A DNA stretch of 64,000 bases from Edaphobacillus lindanitolerans. Its GTDB lineage: Bacteria > Bacillota > Bacilli > Bacillales_A > Planococcaceae. This document shows, piece by piece, positions 54,221 to 62,226 of the stretch. The notes under the pieces are model-generated. The model was not told the DNA's origin. It did no database searches and saw only the letters and a list, made by a program, of their open reading frames with translations. The position numbers and the translations under genes are program-made. Every line of letters starts with the position of its first letter. Positions within the stretch are counted from its first letter, which is position 1. Location: positions 1,054,001-1,118,000 of the forward strand of contig NZ_FTPL01000001.1 in NCBI RefSeq assembly GCF_900156305.1. The letters run 5' to 3'.

Positions 54221-54340
54221 GAAGCGGAGGGCCCGAGACACCTGCGGGAAAAGCGTTAGCCGAAGACCCCACAGAGCGAAGCTCGAGGAGGCTAAGGCAA
54301 CGCCCGCGGTAAGCGAGGGCCCGCAGCGGAAATCCGGAGG
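54221..54340 (-). other. structured GC-rich non-coding segment inside the IS
   Basis: Contains nested complementary stretches: TTAGCC/GGCTAA, GAGC-GAA-GCTC, CCTGCGGG/CCCGCGG and two GAGGGCCCG boxes. It is upstream of the transposase. I recall similar sequences (GACCCCACAGAGCGAAGCTC) in IS elements and intergenic regions of Bacillaceae. It may form an RNA structure limiting transposase expression; this is inference. Confidence 0.5.
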
Positions 54341-54403
54341 ATTTTATGGAAAAGAAAAAAACTGCAGACAACGGAGTAATATACTCACTTTGTCTACAGT
54401 CTG

Positions 54404-54455
54404 GGAGGGACTACGCACAAAGCCATTTATTAATGGCTTTGTGCGTAGTCCCTCT
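54404..54455 (+). repeat. right copy of the 52-bp target duplication
   Basis: Identical to 52623-52674. Here the hairpin is followed by TTTTCATTTTATTT, so this copy keeps the full Rho-independent terminator that probably served the Mga-type gene before insertion. Confidence 0.9.
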
Positions 54456-54465
54456 TTTCATTTTA
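54405..54465 (+). terminator. original terminator of the regulator gene, right of the IS
   Basis: 23-bp perfect stem, loop TATT, then CTCTTTTCATTTTATTT. It can also stop transcription leaving the IS toward the lipoprotein gene. Confidence 0.8.
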
Positions 54466-54559
54466 TTTAGATAATTACTTTTATAACAATGACTATATAT
54501 AGCGAATTAGAAACTATAGTAATATAGAACTATAGCACTTTATTAAGGGAGGACAATTC

Positions 54560-55117
54560 ATGAATAAGTGGTTAATGGCTCTAATTTTGGGATGTGCAAC
54601 AATCACATTGGCTGCCTGTGGATCCGGAGATTCAGATGCTTCTACGGATAAAGACGGTCAGGCACAACAGGCTGAGGAAAGTGGTGATGCGGCAGGTGCC
54701 AAAAATGATTCCAAGGAAGAGGCTAAAGGCGATGACACCTTCTCGAAAGAGTACAATGAGGTAATTGCCGATAATGAAAATATCAAAGCGACTCTCCGTA
54801 AAGCGGAGCATATCATCGACAAGGAATGGGACGAAGAGAAGTTTGTCGTCACGTTCGAAGTCGAAAACAAACGCGAAGACACCCTTGAATTCCAAGCAAA
54901 CGAAGTTTCCGCCGATGGTAAAATGATTGATGATTCGATGCTGTCAATGAGCCAAGAAGTATCAGGAGGAAAACGTGCTGACGCTGTTTTGACAATTGAA
55001 AATTACGAGGGCGACCTGCCATCTCTTGAAGACAACATAGAGATGCTCCTTCATATTTTCTCATGGGATGACATGGATTATTCAGAAGATCATGCTGTAA
55101 CCATCGATCTTAAGTAA
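54560..55117 (+). CDS. lipoprotein, DUF5067-like or uncharacterised
   Basis: A 185-residue exported lipoprotein: signal peptide with lipobox LAAC (Cys20), then an acidic low-complexity linker (about 22-65) and a beta-rich domain of about 110 residues (EKFVVTFEVENKREDTLEFQ). The domain pattern suits the Ig-like folds of DUF4352/DUF5067-type lipoproteins that add to the cell surface, but I cannot assign it firmly. Strong AAGGGAGGA before ATG. The upstream region has a repeated ACTATAG element (54507-54537). It lies between the IS and the pilus sortases, convergent with them. Confidence 0.8.
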   Translation: MNKWLMALILGCATITLAACGSGDSDASTDKDGQAQQAEESGDAAGAKNDSKEEAKGDDTFSKEYNEVIADNENIKATLRKAEHIIDKEWDEEKFVVTFEVENKREDTLEFQANEVSADGKMIDDSMLSMSQEVSGGKRADAVLTIENYEGDLPSLEDNIEMLLHIFSWDDMDYSEDHAVTIDLK

Positions 55118-55145
55118 AGTACTAGTCAACTTAAAAGTGACCCAC

Positions 55146-55178
55146 AAGATGATTCCGACAGCATTCCGGAATCATCTT
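55146..55178 (+). terminator. terminator of the lipoprotein gene
   Basis: 12-bp perfect stem AAGATGATTCCG/CGGAATCATCTT with TTTTTAC, 28 bases past the stop. Confidence 0.85.
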
Positions 55179-55293
55179 TTTACATCGTAGCGCTTAAACT
55201 ATTTGACCGCGATACCAGAAGCAGCATAAGTAAATGCTTATAGATCAAGAGACTTACTCAAGCTTAATTGCGACGCACTCACCGTTTCCCCAT

Positions 55294-55974
55294 TCACTTC
55301 TCCACCCGCTCTCCGTGCACCAATAGCCGCTGATAGTTATACCGGTATGGGTGGCAGGTCAGCAGCGTGGCGAGGTCGCGGCCTTCCTGAATTTCCAGGG
55401 AATCGGTCTCGTCCGGGTAGATGACTTCCTGGAGGATGACGCGGTATTCCAGTGTTTCATTCATCGTGTGGATATAGAACACGTCACCGGATTTCAGCCG
55501 GTCGAGATCCCGGAACATCGGGATCGTGGGCATGCCGCGGTGGCCGGCAAGGACGGTATGGGTGTTGAGGCCGCCGAGCGGCAGCGAGCTGCCTTCAACC
55601 TGGCCGACCCCTTTGCTTAATACCGCTTCGGATGAGCCAAGATAGATCGGAGTCCGCAAGTTCAATTTGGGTATCTCCAGGGCTCCGAACATTTCTTCGT
55701 CGCCAAATCCAAGGTCACGATAAGCGGTCACCAGTTCTTCCTGATCACCCCACGGGTCACGGAGGCCGGCAGTATCTACCGCGATTTCTTCATTGTATTG
55801 ACGGGCGCGTTCAATCAGACGCTGCACCTCATCCGCCGGCATGTCGTCAAGCGCGGTCCGGAACTCTTCGACTTGGTTGCGCTGGAGCTGGCTATTGACC
55901 AGCTGCGCGACATGGGGATAGATCATGACAAGGAGACCAACGAGAAACATGAGAAGGATCCATTTATGCTTCAT
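55294..55974 (-). CDS. class C (pilin) sortase, second copy
   Basis: A 226-residue membrane transpeptidase; ATG 55974 (an in-frame GTG precedes it). Signal anchor (about 5-25), the class C lid motif Asp-Pro-Trp in AGLRDPWGDQ, catalytic His in HTVLAGHRGMP, Cys in LATLLTCHPYRYNYQRLL and Arg in that same stretch. It lacks the C-terminal membrane helix found in the first copy. Class C sortases join pilins through an isopeptide bond between the LPxTG Thr and a pilin Lys. It overlaps the first sortase gene by 11 bases. One of the pair may attach the minor adhesin. Confidence 0.92.
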   Translation of the reverse strand: MKHKWILLMFLVGLLVMIYPHVAQLVNSQLQRNQVEEFRTALDDMPADEVQRLIERARQYNEEIAVDTAGLRDPWGDQEELVTAYRDLGFGDEEMFGALEIPKLNLRTPIYLGSSEAVLSKGVGQVEGSSLPLGGLNTHTVLAGHRGMPTIPMFRDLDRLKSGDVFYIHTMNETLEYRVILQEVIYPDETDSLEIQEGRDLATLLTCHPYRYNYQRLLVHGERVEK

Positions 55975-56803
55975 CACGGGCAGCCATCCTTTTCTTCCGT
56001 CTGAGATACAGGATCAATGCCGCCGCTGTGGCGATAGCGACAGCCATCGCGGCCCAGACGTAACGGCGGTCTGTCGGGACTTCTTTCCCCGGACCAGCAC
56101 TCGTTTCAAGCGTTTCCGGCTCATAGGGAACGCGTTTGCCGGTGACGAGCAGACGATGGGTGTTGATCATGTACGGGTCGCATGTGAGCAGCGTGACGAG
56201 GTCTTCCCCTTCGCTCATCTGCAGCCATTCGGTTTCGTCGGGCAGGACGACCTCAATCCGGTCCACTTCGTAGGCCATCGTGTCATCGAGGACCTTCACG
56301 AGAAACTGGTCCCCGAGGGACAGTTCATTGAGATTCCGGAACATCTTCGCGGACGGAAGGCCCCGGTGGGCGGTCAGGACGGCGTGCGTGCCCGGTTTGC
56401 CGGTCGGGAGGGAAGACTTCTCCAGGTGGCCGGCGCCCTGCGACAGTACTTCCTCGCTCGTTCCGTGGTAGATCGGAAGTTCGACTCCGATTTTCGGGAT
56501 GTCAACAGTTCCGATGGCCGGACCGATGTTGAGCGCGTCATAATAATCTTGGTTTTCCTCCGGACCGCCTCCTTCGGAGAACGGATCGGTGAAGCCGACA
56601 GGCACCCCGGCCAGGCTCTCGTTGTAGCGCTCGGCTTTTTCTTTTTCCTCCCGGATCTTCACGGTGTCCATGCTTCGGACCGCTTCATCGTAGTCGTGGA
56701 TGACCGACTGATGAACTTTCGTCGAGAAGAAATTGCTGATCAACGGGTAGGAAAAGATGGCCAGCCCGGCGATAAAGATGAGGAGGAATACATATTTCTT
56801 CAC
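55964..56803 (-). CDS. class C (pilin) sortase, first copy
   Basis: A 279-residue sortase with both an N-terminal anchor (about 5-24) and a C-terminal helix (about 250-268) followed by RRKKR, the usual class C topology. Lid motif Asp-Pro-Phe in VGFTDPFSEGG, His in HAVLTAHRGLPS, Cys in LVTLLTCDPYMINTHRLL with Arg following. It is the likely main polymerase for the LPTTG pilin encoded just upstream. A terminator (56837-56861) lies between the pilin and this gene. Confidence 0.93.
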   Translation of the reverse strand: MKKYVFLLIFIAGLAIFSYPLISNFFSTKVHQSVIHDYDEAVRSMDTVKIREEKEKAERYNESLAGVPVGFTDPFSEGGGPEENQDYYDALNIGPAIGTVDIPKIGVELPIYHGTSEEVLSQGAGHLEKSSLPTGKPGTHAVLTAHRGLPSAKMFRNLNELSLGDQFLVKVLDDTMAYEVDRIEVVLPDETEWLQMSEGEDLVTLLTCDPYMINTHRLLVTGKRVPYEPETLETSAGPGKEVPTDRRYVWAAMAVAIATAAALILYLRRKKRMAARDEA

Positions 56804-56836
56804 AGCGCTTCCCGTCCTGTCTCAAGGGTTTTATGT

Positions 56837-56861
56837 AAAAAGGGGGAGCAGCTGCTCCCCC
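56837..56861 (-). terminator. attenuating terminator between pilin and pilus sortases
   Basis: Perfect 20-bp palindrome GGGGGAGCAGCTGCTCCCCC (8-bp stem, AGCT loop) followed on the minus strand by TTTTTACAT. It lies 11 bases past the pilin stop and before the first sortase, so most transcripts would end after the pilin and a fraction would read into the sortases. Confidence 0.75.
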
Positions 56862-56871
56862 ATCCAGTTCA

Positions 56872-58623
56872 TCAGACCATGTCGGAATCCGTTTTGCGGC
56901 GGCGGACATACATTCCCGCTGCCATCACCATGAGGGCAAGGCCGCCCGATGTGAAGAGGACGGTCCCGAGCCCGCCGGTTGTCGGCAGTACCCAGCCGGA
57001 TTTGGAGTTTTCTACTTCATATGTGGCTGTCTCGTTATTGGCGACGGTCACTTCGATCGGCTTCGTGAGGAGGCGGTATGACTTTGTATTGCCTTCCCGG
57101 TCCTTGTAGGTCGGCGCCTTCGTCTCATGTAGCTGATACGTGCCCGGCGTGAGGCCGGTGATGACAATCGTGCCGTCCTTAGGAGTTGCCAGATTTTCAA
57201 GCAGACCGTTGTGAACGACATCATTCACCTTGACGACATTGCCCATACGGGAAGTATCAATTGGGTTTCCGTCCAGATCCGTAAGCTTGAATTCGGCCCC
57301 TTTCAGTTTGAATTTGTTATTGGAAGCGTCGACTTTGATCACTTTCAGTCCGCCGTTCGTCGGTACGACTACCGGAGGGTCTTTAGGTTTTTCTACCTTT
57401 TCCCAACCTCGGTCGTTGTTGAACTCCAGGTCTGCCGTGTTCGGGATGCCGGTTTCTCCTTCTTTAAGTTCGGCATCCGGCTTGATCTTTGCGGAGAAAG
57501 TGATTTTGATGTCTTGGCCAGGTGTCAGTTTTGATGGATCTTTGACCGTCCACTTGAGCAGTTGACCGTCTTGAGTGAATTCGATATTGTCCTTCCCCGT
57601 GCCGGCGACGTCCCAGCTGCCGCCGTACTCGAGGCGGCTGTCCAAGTTGTCTGTCACGGCAATCGATTTGTATTTGTTGATGTCCTTCGGAGCTTTGATC
57701 GTCAGATTGTATTCAAACAGTTTGTCACGGTCTACGATCAGATTGGATTCACCTTCAGCGTCTTTGATGATCTCCGGGTTGAAATAGTTCGTCACGGTTC
57801 CATTGTCATTCACGAAACCATCTTTGTACGTCCACGCCACTACGATGTCTTGGCCTTTTTCGCCCGTCTTTTTGACCTCGAATTCGATTTTCGTGTTGTT
57901 GAGGGCGTATCCTTCAGGTACATTTTTTTCTTGGAAGTAGTACTTGCCTGCAGCAAGACCCGAAACGTTGATCTTGCCAAGATCTCCGGTCGTCATCGCC
58001 GGAATTTCATTTCCTTCTCTGTCTATTGCCGCAGTACCATCCGCGTTGTAAAGTTTGAACGTCACACCCGCGAGCGGCTTTTCGTCTTCCGCGATCTTCG
58101 TCAGCTCGACATCCGACCGGATCGTTTCATTTTTCGGGTACACATGAACATCATAGTTGAGCGTTGTGCCTTCTTTGTTCGTCATCGGTACATCCACGTA
58201 GAATGGCTCCGTATTCAAGAGGATATGGCCGGGACCGTCCGTTTCGGCGACCTCATAGCGTCCAAGTTGCAGGCCGTCCTCCTTGGAGAAGACCGCAATT
58301 CCGTTGGCATCCGTCGTTTTGACGATCGGCGCCCCTTCTGTAACCGGTGTCCATTTGTCAGTTTCCGGGTTATAGGAGTGCGTCTGTTTCAGCGTGTATT
58401 CAACTCCGGCGACTGGAGTTCCATCCGCCTTCTGCCCCGGAAGCCCGGTCCCTTCTTCACCCGGTGCAGTGCCTTTTTCCTGCTCATACTTATAGATCGT
58501 CAGTTTCGGGTTTTCAGGATCACCGGCCTTTTCGTACGCCAGCGCCATCTGGGGCATGAACAGCGCCGCAATCAGCGCAAATGCAAATAGTAATTTCCAT
58601 GTTTTCTTCTTGGCCACAGCCAT
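56872..58623 (-). CDS. major pilin (SpaA-type, LPTTG, isopeptide-forming)
   Basis: A 583-residue exported pilin. ATG 58623 is seven bases after AGGAG; ATG 58629 is closer. Signal peptide to about 30 (ALFMPQMALA). The pilin motif is VHVYPKN with the acceptor Lys near residue 164. Several SpaA/CnaB domains have E-boxes: GRYEVAETDGP, YYFQEKNVPEGY and YQLHETKAPTY. A Cna-like module lies near 310-410. The C-terminus has LPTTG (546-550), a helix and VRRRKTDSD. Sortase C forms polymers through the YPK lysine. It is 13 bases after the adhesin gene. Confidence 0.92.
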   Translation of the reverse strand: MAVAKKKTWKLLFAFALIAALFMPQMALAYEKAGDPENPKLTIYKYEQEKGTAPGEEGTGLPGQKADGTPVAGVEYTLKQTHSYNPETDKWTPVTEGAPIVKTTDANGIAVFSKEDGLQLGRYEVAETDGPGHILLNTEPFYVDVPMTNKEGTTLNYDVHVYPKNETIRSDVELTKIAEDEKPLAGVTFKLYNADGTAAIDREGNEIPAMTTGDLGKINVSGLAAGKYYFQEKNVPEGYALNNTKIEFEVKKTGEKGQDIVVAWTYKDGFVNDNGTVTNYFNPEIIKDAEGESNLIVDRDKLFEYNLTIKAPKDINKYKSIAVTDNLDSRLEYGGSWDVAGTGKDNIEFTQDGQLLKWTVKDPSKLTPGQDIKITFSAKIKPDAELKEGETGIPNTADLEFNNDRGWEKVEKPKDPPVVVPTNGGLKVIKVDASNNKFKLKGAEFKLTDLDGNPIDTSRMGNVVKVNDVVHNGLLENLATPKDGTIVITGLTPGTYQLHETKAPTYKDREGNTKSYRLLTKPIEVTVANNETATYEVENSKSGWVLPTTGGLGTVLFTSGGLALMVMAAGMYVRRRKTDSDMV

Positions 58624-58636
58624 TTTCATTCTCCTC

Positions 58637-61156
58637 TCACTTTTCCCTTCTTCTGAACAGCAGAAGCCCGGCCGCCATCAGGAGCGCGCCCCCACCGTAG
58701 AACAGTCCAGTGCCGAGCCCGCCGGTATCCGGCAGCTCCCAGCCTAGTTTTGAATTCACGACCTTCTGCAAGATGTTCCGCGAATCAGCTTTCAGGATGA
58801 TCTCGATCGGCTCCGTGGACAGCCGGTAGCCGGCCGGTGCCTTCGTTTCGACGATTGTGTAGTCACCGAGCAACAAGTCCGCAAAGACGATCTTCCCGTC
58901 ATCGCCGGTCGTGTCCGTATGGAGAACGCGGCCTTCCGAATCATGCAGTTCAAAAACTGCACCCGGAAGCGGGTTGTCGCTTTCGTCCACCTTCAGCACA
59001 GTGATCGACCCTGCCTGCGCCGTGTTCGTGACGATGAGCACCCCGTCGTCTCCAGTGGAATAAGTCGCTTCATATCCGGTCGGGATTTCCGTTTCTTCTA
59101 TTGAATACCGGATGGGCTGACCGGTTTCCGGATCGTGCTTCGGAAGGTCCGTGAATATGCCCTTCCATTCGCTGGATTCATTCAAGGTGAGCGTCTGCCC
59201 GGTTGGCTGACCGTCCGCTTTCAGGCTCACCGTGACGGGGCCCGCCTTTGGACCGACCCACTCTTTTGCGACCTTCACTTCTGTCTTGGATGTGTTCGTA
59301 TTCGTGAAGATGAATCCGCTGTCCATCGAACCGGTTTTGGCCGAGCGGTAGCCCGGAATCGATAGCTCCTCGACGTTGTAGACGATCGGGTTTCCGGATT
59401 TATCGTCGAATCGGTTCACTTCAAACGAACCGGTCCATCCGTTTGCTTCGTTCAGGACGATTGCCTTGCCGGTATTCTTCCCGTCTGCGAGCAGCTTGAT
59501 CGTCACCGATTCTGCAGCCGGACCGATCCATCTCTTTTCGACCCGGATCGCGCGCTGTTCCGGATTGTACGTGTTTGTAACCGTCAGGCCGGAGATCGTC
59601 TTCTTGTAGTTGGGCGGAACCGTTTCTTCATCGGCCGAGAACACATACGCCTTGCCGTACGGGTTGTTTTGTGGGACCTTTGCCCACGTATAGGTCCAGG
59701 CAGGCGTTTCCTTGCCGGTGACCGTCCCGGTGCCGAGAATTCTTACGGCTTCCCCTGCCGCCTGTGCCTTGAGCTGCAGTTTGACCGCCGGCCGTTCCGT
59801 TCCGCCGGCCCACACTTTATTGGCGGTGATGTCTTGATGCGGAATGGTCAGCACGAGTTTGTCTCCGACATCATGGCCGCCGCCGATTCCTTTGATGAAG
59901 AATGGGATGTGCACATCATCTTCAAGGGAAAGTGCCGATGCATTGAACTTGAACACCGTCCAGCGGGAGTCTTTCGTGTTGCCTTTCAGATCGGCATCCG
60001 GATTATACTTGTTCCCTTGCACACTGATCGCCGTCATCACCGGATGCAGATTCGCTCCGATGTTTCGCACTCCGTTAAGGTCCATGTATTCCAGTCCGTG
60101 CGTCGACTTCACCGCCACATGGACAATCCCGTCGTTCACCCATATCAGAAACGGCCTCGTGTGGGTGTTCGTCGATACCCCTTCGATCGTGGTCGGCACG
60201 ATGATGGCATCTGCATCCGGCTCGTAATCCTGGGGAGTGGCCGCAGTCTCTGCCAGCGGACCTGTTGCTCCGCCCGGTTCAACCATATTAAGCTCCGAAT
60301 CAGCCACCGGTCGGACCGGCTTCTCAATCGGCGTGATTGGTTCCAAAGGAGGAGGCGAGTCAACCAGCGGCGGCCGTTCCGGCTTTTCAACAGACGGCGA
60401 TCCGCTGCCTTCTGGAAGAGCAGGGTTTGTTCCTGACGATCCAGGCTGCGGATCTGACCCGCCCGGCGCCGACGGTGTTACGGCAGGAGATGAACCTTTA
60501 TCGGTTTCATCTTTTGGTGCCGATGGCGATGACGGACCGTCCGGTTTACCGGACTCCGTCGCCGGCGGGGGTTCTTTCGAGCCGCCGTTCTCCGGCTGTT
60601 TCTCCGGAGGAGACGTCTCTTTCGGCGGAGTGGACGGTGCTTCCGGTGAGTCTTCCGCCTTAGCGTCTTCTTCCGTCTTCACGGCAGGCGGCTCCTCTTT
60701 CTGGACCTCCGGCTTCAGCGCGGCGGCTTCTTGGACTGACTTGAATACTCCGTCGGGAAACGTGACGGCCGCCTGCAATTTCAATATCTCCTGAGCCGGA
60801 TCCGCGATGGCTGCTTTGAGGTCCAGTGTAACGGACGTACTGCCGGGCGGAGTCTGCAGTTTCCATCCATCCGGGGTCTTCGTGACTTGGCTGTCCCCTT
60901 CTCCGCTGAGCGTTCCATGCGAAAGTCCCGGTCCGAGTGTGAGAGCCGTCTGCAGGCCCTCGTGCTCAGTGCCGGAAGCATTGATCGTCACGCGCCACGT
61001 CAAGGAGTCGGGGGTCTGCCCCAGTTTTCCAATGCTTACCCTACCGGCATCGCCTGTTCCGCCGGACGCATCTGCGGGTCCGGCGAGCAGCGGAACGGCC
61101 AGCTGCACGATCAACAGCACACAAAGCAACGCCGAAAGCCCCTTCAGCTTCGGCAT
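58637..61156 (-). CDS. large pilus adhesin or tip protein (LPDTG)
   Basis: An 839-residue exported protein; ATG 61156 follows GGAGGAAG (the frame is open to 61315 through non-coding-looking sequence). Signal peptide to about 32, a long Pro/Ser/Glu-rich stalk (about 135-285), a beta-rich domain (about 300-440), and four CnaB domains: NKVWAGGTERPAVKLQLKA, RVEKRWIGPAAESVTIKLL, KVAKEWVGPKAGPVTVSLKA and KVDESDNPLPGAVFELHDSE, the last with E-box YTIVETKAPAGY. It ends in LPDTG, a helix and RRREK. First gene of the pilus operon; probably the tip adhesin or ancillary pilin. Confidence 0.88.
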   Translation of the reverse strand: MPKLKGLSALLCVLLIVQLAVPLLAGPADASGGTGDAGRVSIGKLGQTPDSLTWRVTINASGTEHEGLQTALTLGPGLSHGTLSGEGDSQVTKTPDGWKLQTPPGSTSVTLDLKAAIADPAQEILKLQAAVTFPDGVFKSVQEAAALKPEVQKEEPPAVKTEEDAKAEDSPEAPSTPPKETSPPEKQPENGGSKEPPPATESGKPDGPSSPSAPKDETDKGSSPAVTPSAPGGSDPQPGSSGTNPALPEGSGSPSVEKPERPPLVDSPPPLEPITPIEKPVRPVADSELNMVEPGGATGPLAETAATPQDYEPDADAIIVPTTIEGVSTNTHTRPFLIWVNDGIVHVAVKSTHGLEYMDLNGVRNIGANLHPVMTAISVQGNKYNPDADLKGNTKDSRWTVFKFNASALSLEDDVHIPFFIKGIGGGHDVGDKLVLTIPHQDITANKVWAGGTERPAVKLQLKAQAAGEAVRILGTGTVTGKETPAWTYTWAKVPQNNPYGKAYVFSADEETVPPNYKKTISGLTVTNTYNPEQRAIRVEKRWIGPAAESVTIKLLADGKNTGKAIVLNEANGWTGSFEVNRFDDKSGNPIVYNVEELSIPGYRSAKTGSMDSGFIFTNTNTSKTEVKVAKEWVGPKAGPVTVSLKADGQPTGQTLTLNESSEWKGIFTDLPKHDPETGQPIRYSIEETEIPTGYEATYSTGDDGVLIVTNTAQAGSITVLKVDESDNPLPGAVFELHDSEGRVLHTDTTGDDGKIVFADLLLGDYTIVETKAPAGYRLSTEPIEIILKADSRNILQKVVNSKLGWELPDTGGLGTGLFYGGGALLMAAGLLLFRRREK

Positions 61157-61414
61157 AGGTCTTCCTCCTCTCCTATGATCAAATCTATGCATCAGACGGA
61201 ACGGAATGCCCGATTCTGACCATGCATACCTATATATATGTGAGTGATAGAGGATATATGACCTATATAAGCTATTTATTTTTAAAAATAGTAAATATAA
61301 ATACAGGACTTTCAATTCACCCGGTACTCTTATCCGGATTCTTCCTGATTGTCTTGTTCTCTTATCGGGTACAGTTCAACTATCCTTTTAATAGACAGCA
61401 GGAGTTGGTTTACG
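61157..61414. other. divergent promoter region of pilus operon and SGNH gene
   Basis: Very AT-rich (about 61220-61310, with TATATATAT and TTTTTAAAAATAG runs). No clear -35/-10 pair on either strand that I would defend. It could hold binding sites for the Mga-type regulator. Confidence 0.35.
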
Positions 61415-62134
61415 GTGAAAAAGTTAAAGACCGTGTTGGCCGTATCGGTTTTGGTGAATGTATTACTTTTGGGGATTGGCGGTTTCTATCTTTCCCGCCA
61501 TGGAGGCGTACGGGAGGTGAAGGCACAGTGGGAGGAACTCACATCACCGGACCAAGAGAATCCGTATTACATCAATAAAGTATCCATCTTCAAGGCGCTG
61601 CCGGATGAGCCGGTGGACCGGGCGTTCATCGGGGACAGCCTGACCGATCACGGTGAGTTTGCGGAGTATTTTCCGGGAGAGACGGTGATCAACCGGGGCA
61701 TCCGGGATGATACGTCGGAGGGTGTGCTGAAACGGATTGGTGAAGTGGCGGCACGTACCCCGAAACAGGCGTACATCATGATCGGTACGAATGACATCAT
61801 GCAGGACGTGAAGCCGGAGAAGTACGAGAAGAACATGCGGAAGATCGTCAGCGCGTTCGACCCGGGGAAAACACAGGTGACGCTTCTGTCCATCCTGCCC
61901 GTGAACACAGAGATCTCGGACCGGCCCATTGATAATCAGAAAGTCATCCAGTACAACAAGATTGTGAAAAAGATTGCCCGCGACAACGACGCCCGTTATA
62001 TGAATCTCGACCGCCTGTTCACACACGGGCAGGGGAAAATGGATTCGGCCTATACGGTGGACGGAATCCATCTCAACGGCAAAGGTTACGATGAGTGGAT
62101 GGAGAAAGTGAAGGAGATGGAAGAATCACAATAG
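61415..62134 (+). CDS. membrane-anchored SGNH/GDSL hydrolase next to the pilus operon
   Basis: A 239-residue protein; GTG 61415 follows AGCAGGAG, although the frame is open to 61349. N-terminal signal anchor (about 5-26), then a complete SGNH domain: Block I AFIGDSLTDHGE (Ser nucleophile), Gly in VINRGIRDDT, Block III IMIGTNDIMQ and Block V VDGIHLNGKGY (Asp-x-x-His). It is therefore probably an active esterase or acyl-transfer enzyme outside the membrane; a role in O-acetyl removal from wall polymers is inference. Divergent from the pilus operon. Confidence 0.87.
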   Translation: MKKLKTVLAVSVLVNVLLLGIGGFYLSRHGGVREVKAQWEELTSPDQENPYYINKVSIFKALPDEPVDRAFIGDSLTDHGEFAEYFPGETVINRGIRDDTSEGVLKRIGEVAARTPKQAYIMIGTNDIMQDVKPEKYEKNMRKIVSAFDPGKTQVTLLSILPVNTEISDRPIDNQKVIQYNKIVKKIARDNDARYMNLDRLFTHGQGKMDSAYTVDGIHLNGKGYDEWMEKVKEMEESQ

Positions 62135-62178
62135 GTGCATCAGGCCGATGGACCCGGGACAGGACCAAAGCATTAAAA

Positions 62179-62218
62179 AAAGCAGACAGGAACACCATAT
62201 GGTGCCTCCGTCTGCTTT
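62179..62218. terminator. bidirectional terminator between SGNH and GntR genes
   Basis: AAAGCAGAC/GTCTGCTTT with an inner CACCATATGGTG palindrome, A-run upstream and T downstream, between convergent genes. Confidence 0.8.
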
Positions 62219-62226
62219 ATGCTTGT

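Larger units (their letters stand above)
52675..54403 (-). mobile_element. IS1182-family insertion sequence, complete
   Basis: A 1729-bp element with perfect 15-bp terminal inverted repeats CAGACTGTAGACAAA (52675-52689 and 54389-54403), one intact transposase gene, an internal terminator (52687-52723: AAAACGGACCCAAAA stem) and a structured region upstream of the transposase. Flanked by an identical 52-bp direct repeat. The IS1182 family is known for variable and sometimes long target duplications and preference for palindromic targets. It separates the Mga-type regulator from the lipoprotein and pilus genes. Confidence 0.93.

Noticed and set aside
61157-61315. N-terminal extension of the LPDTG adhesin
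   Set aside because: GGAGGAAG and ATG at 61156 directly precede a perfect signal peptide; the extension is AT-rich promoter-like DNA.
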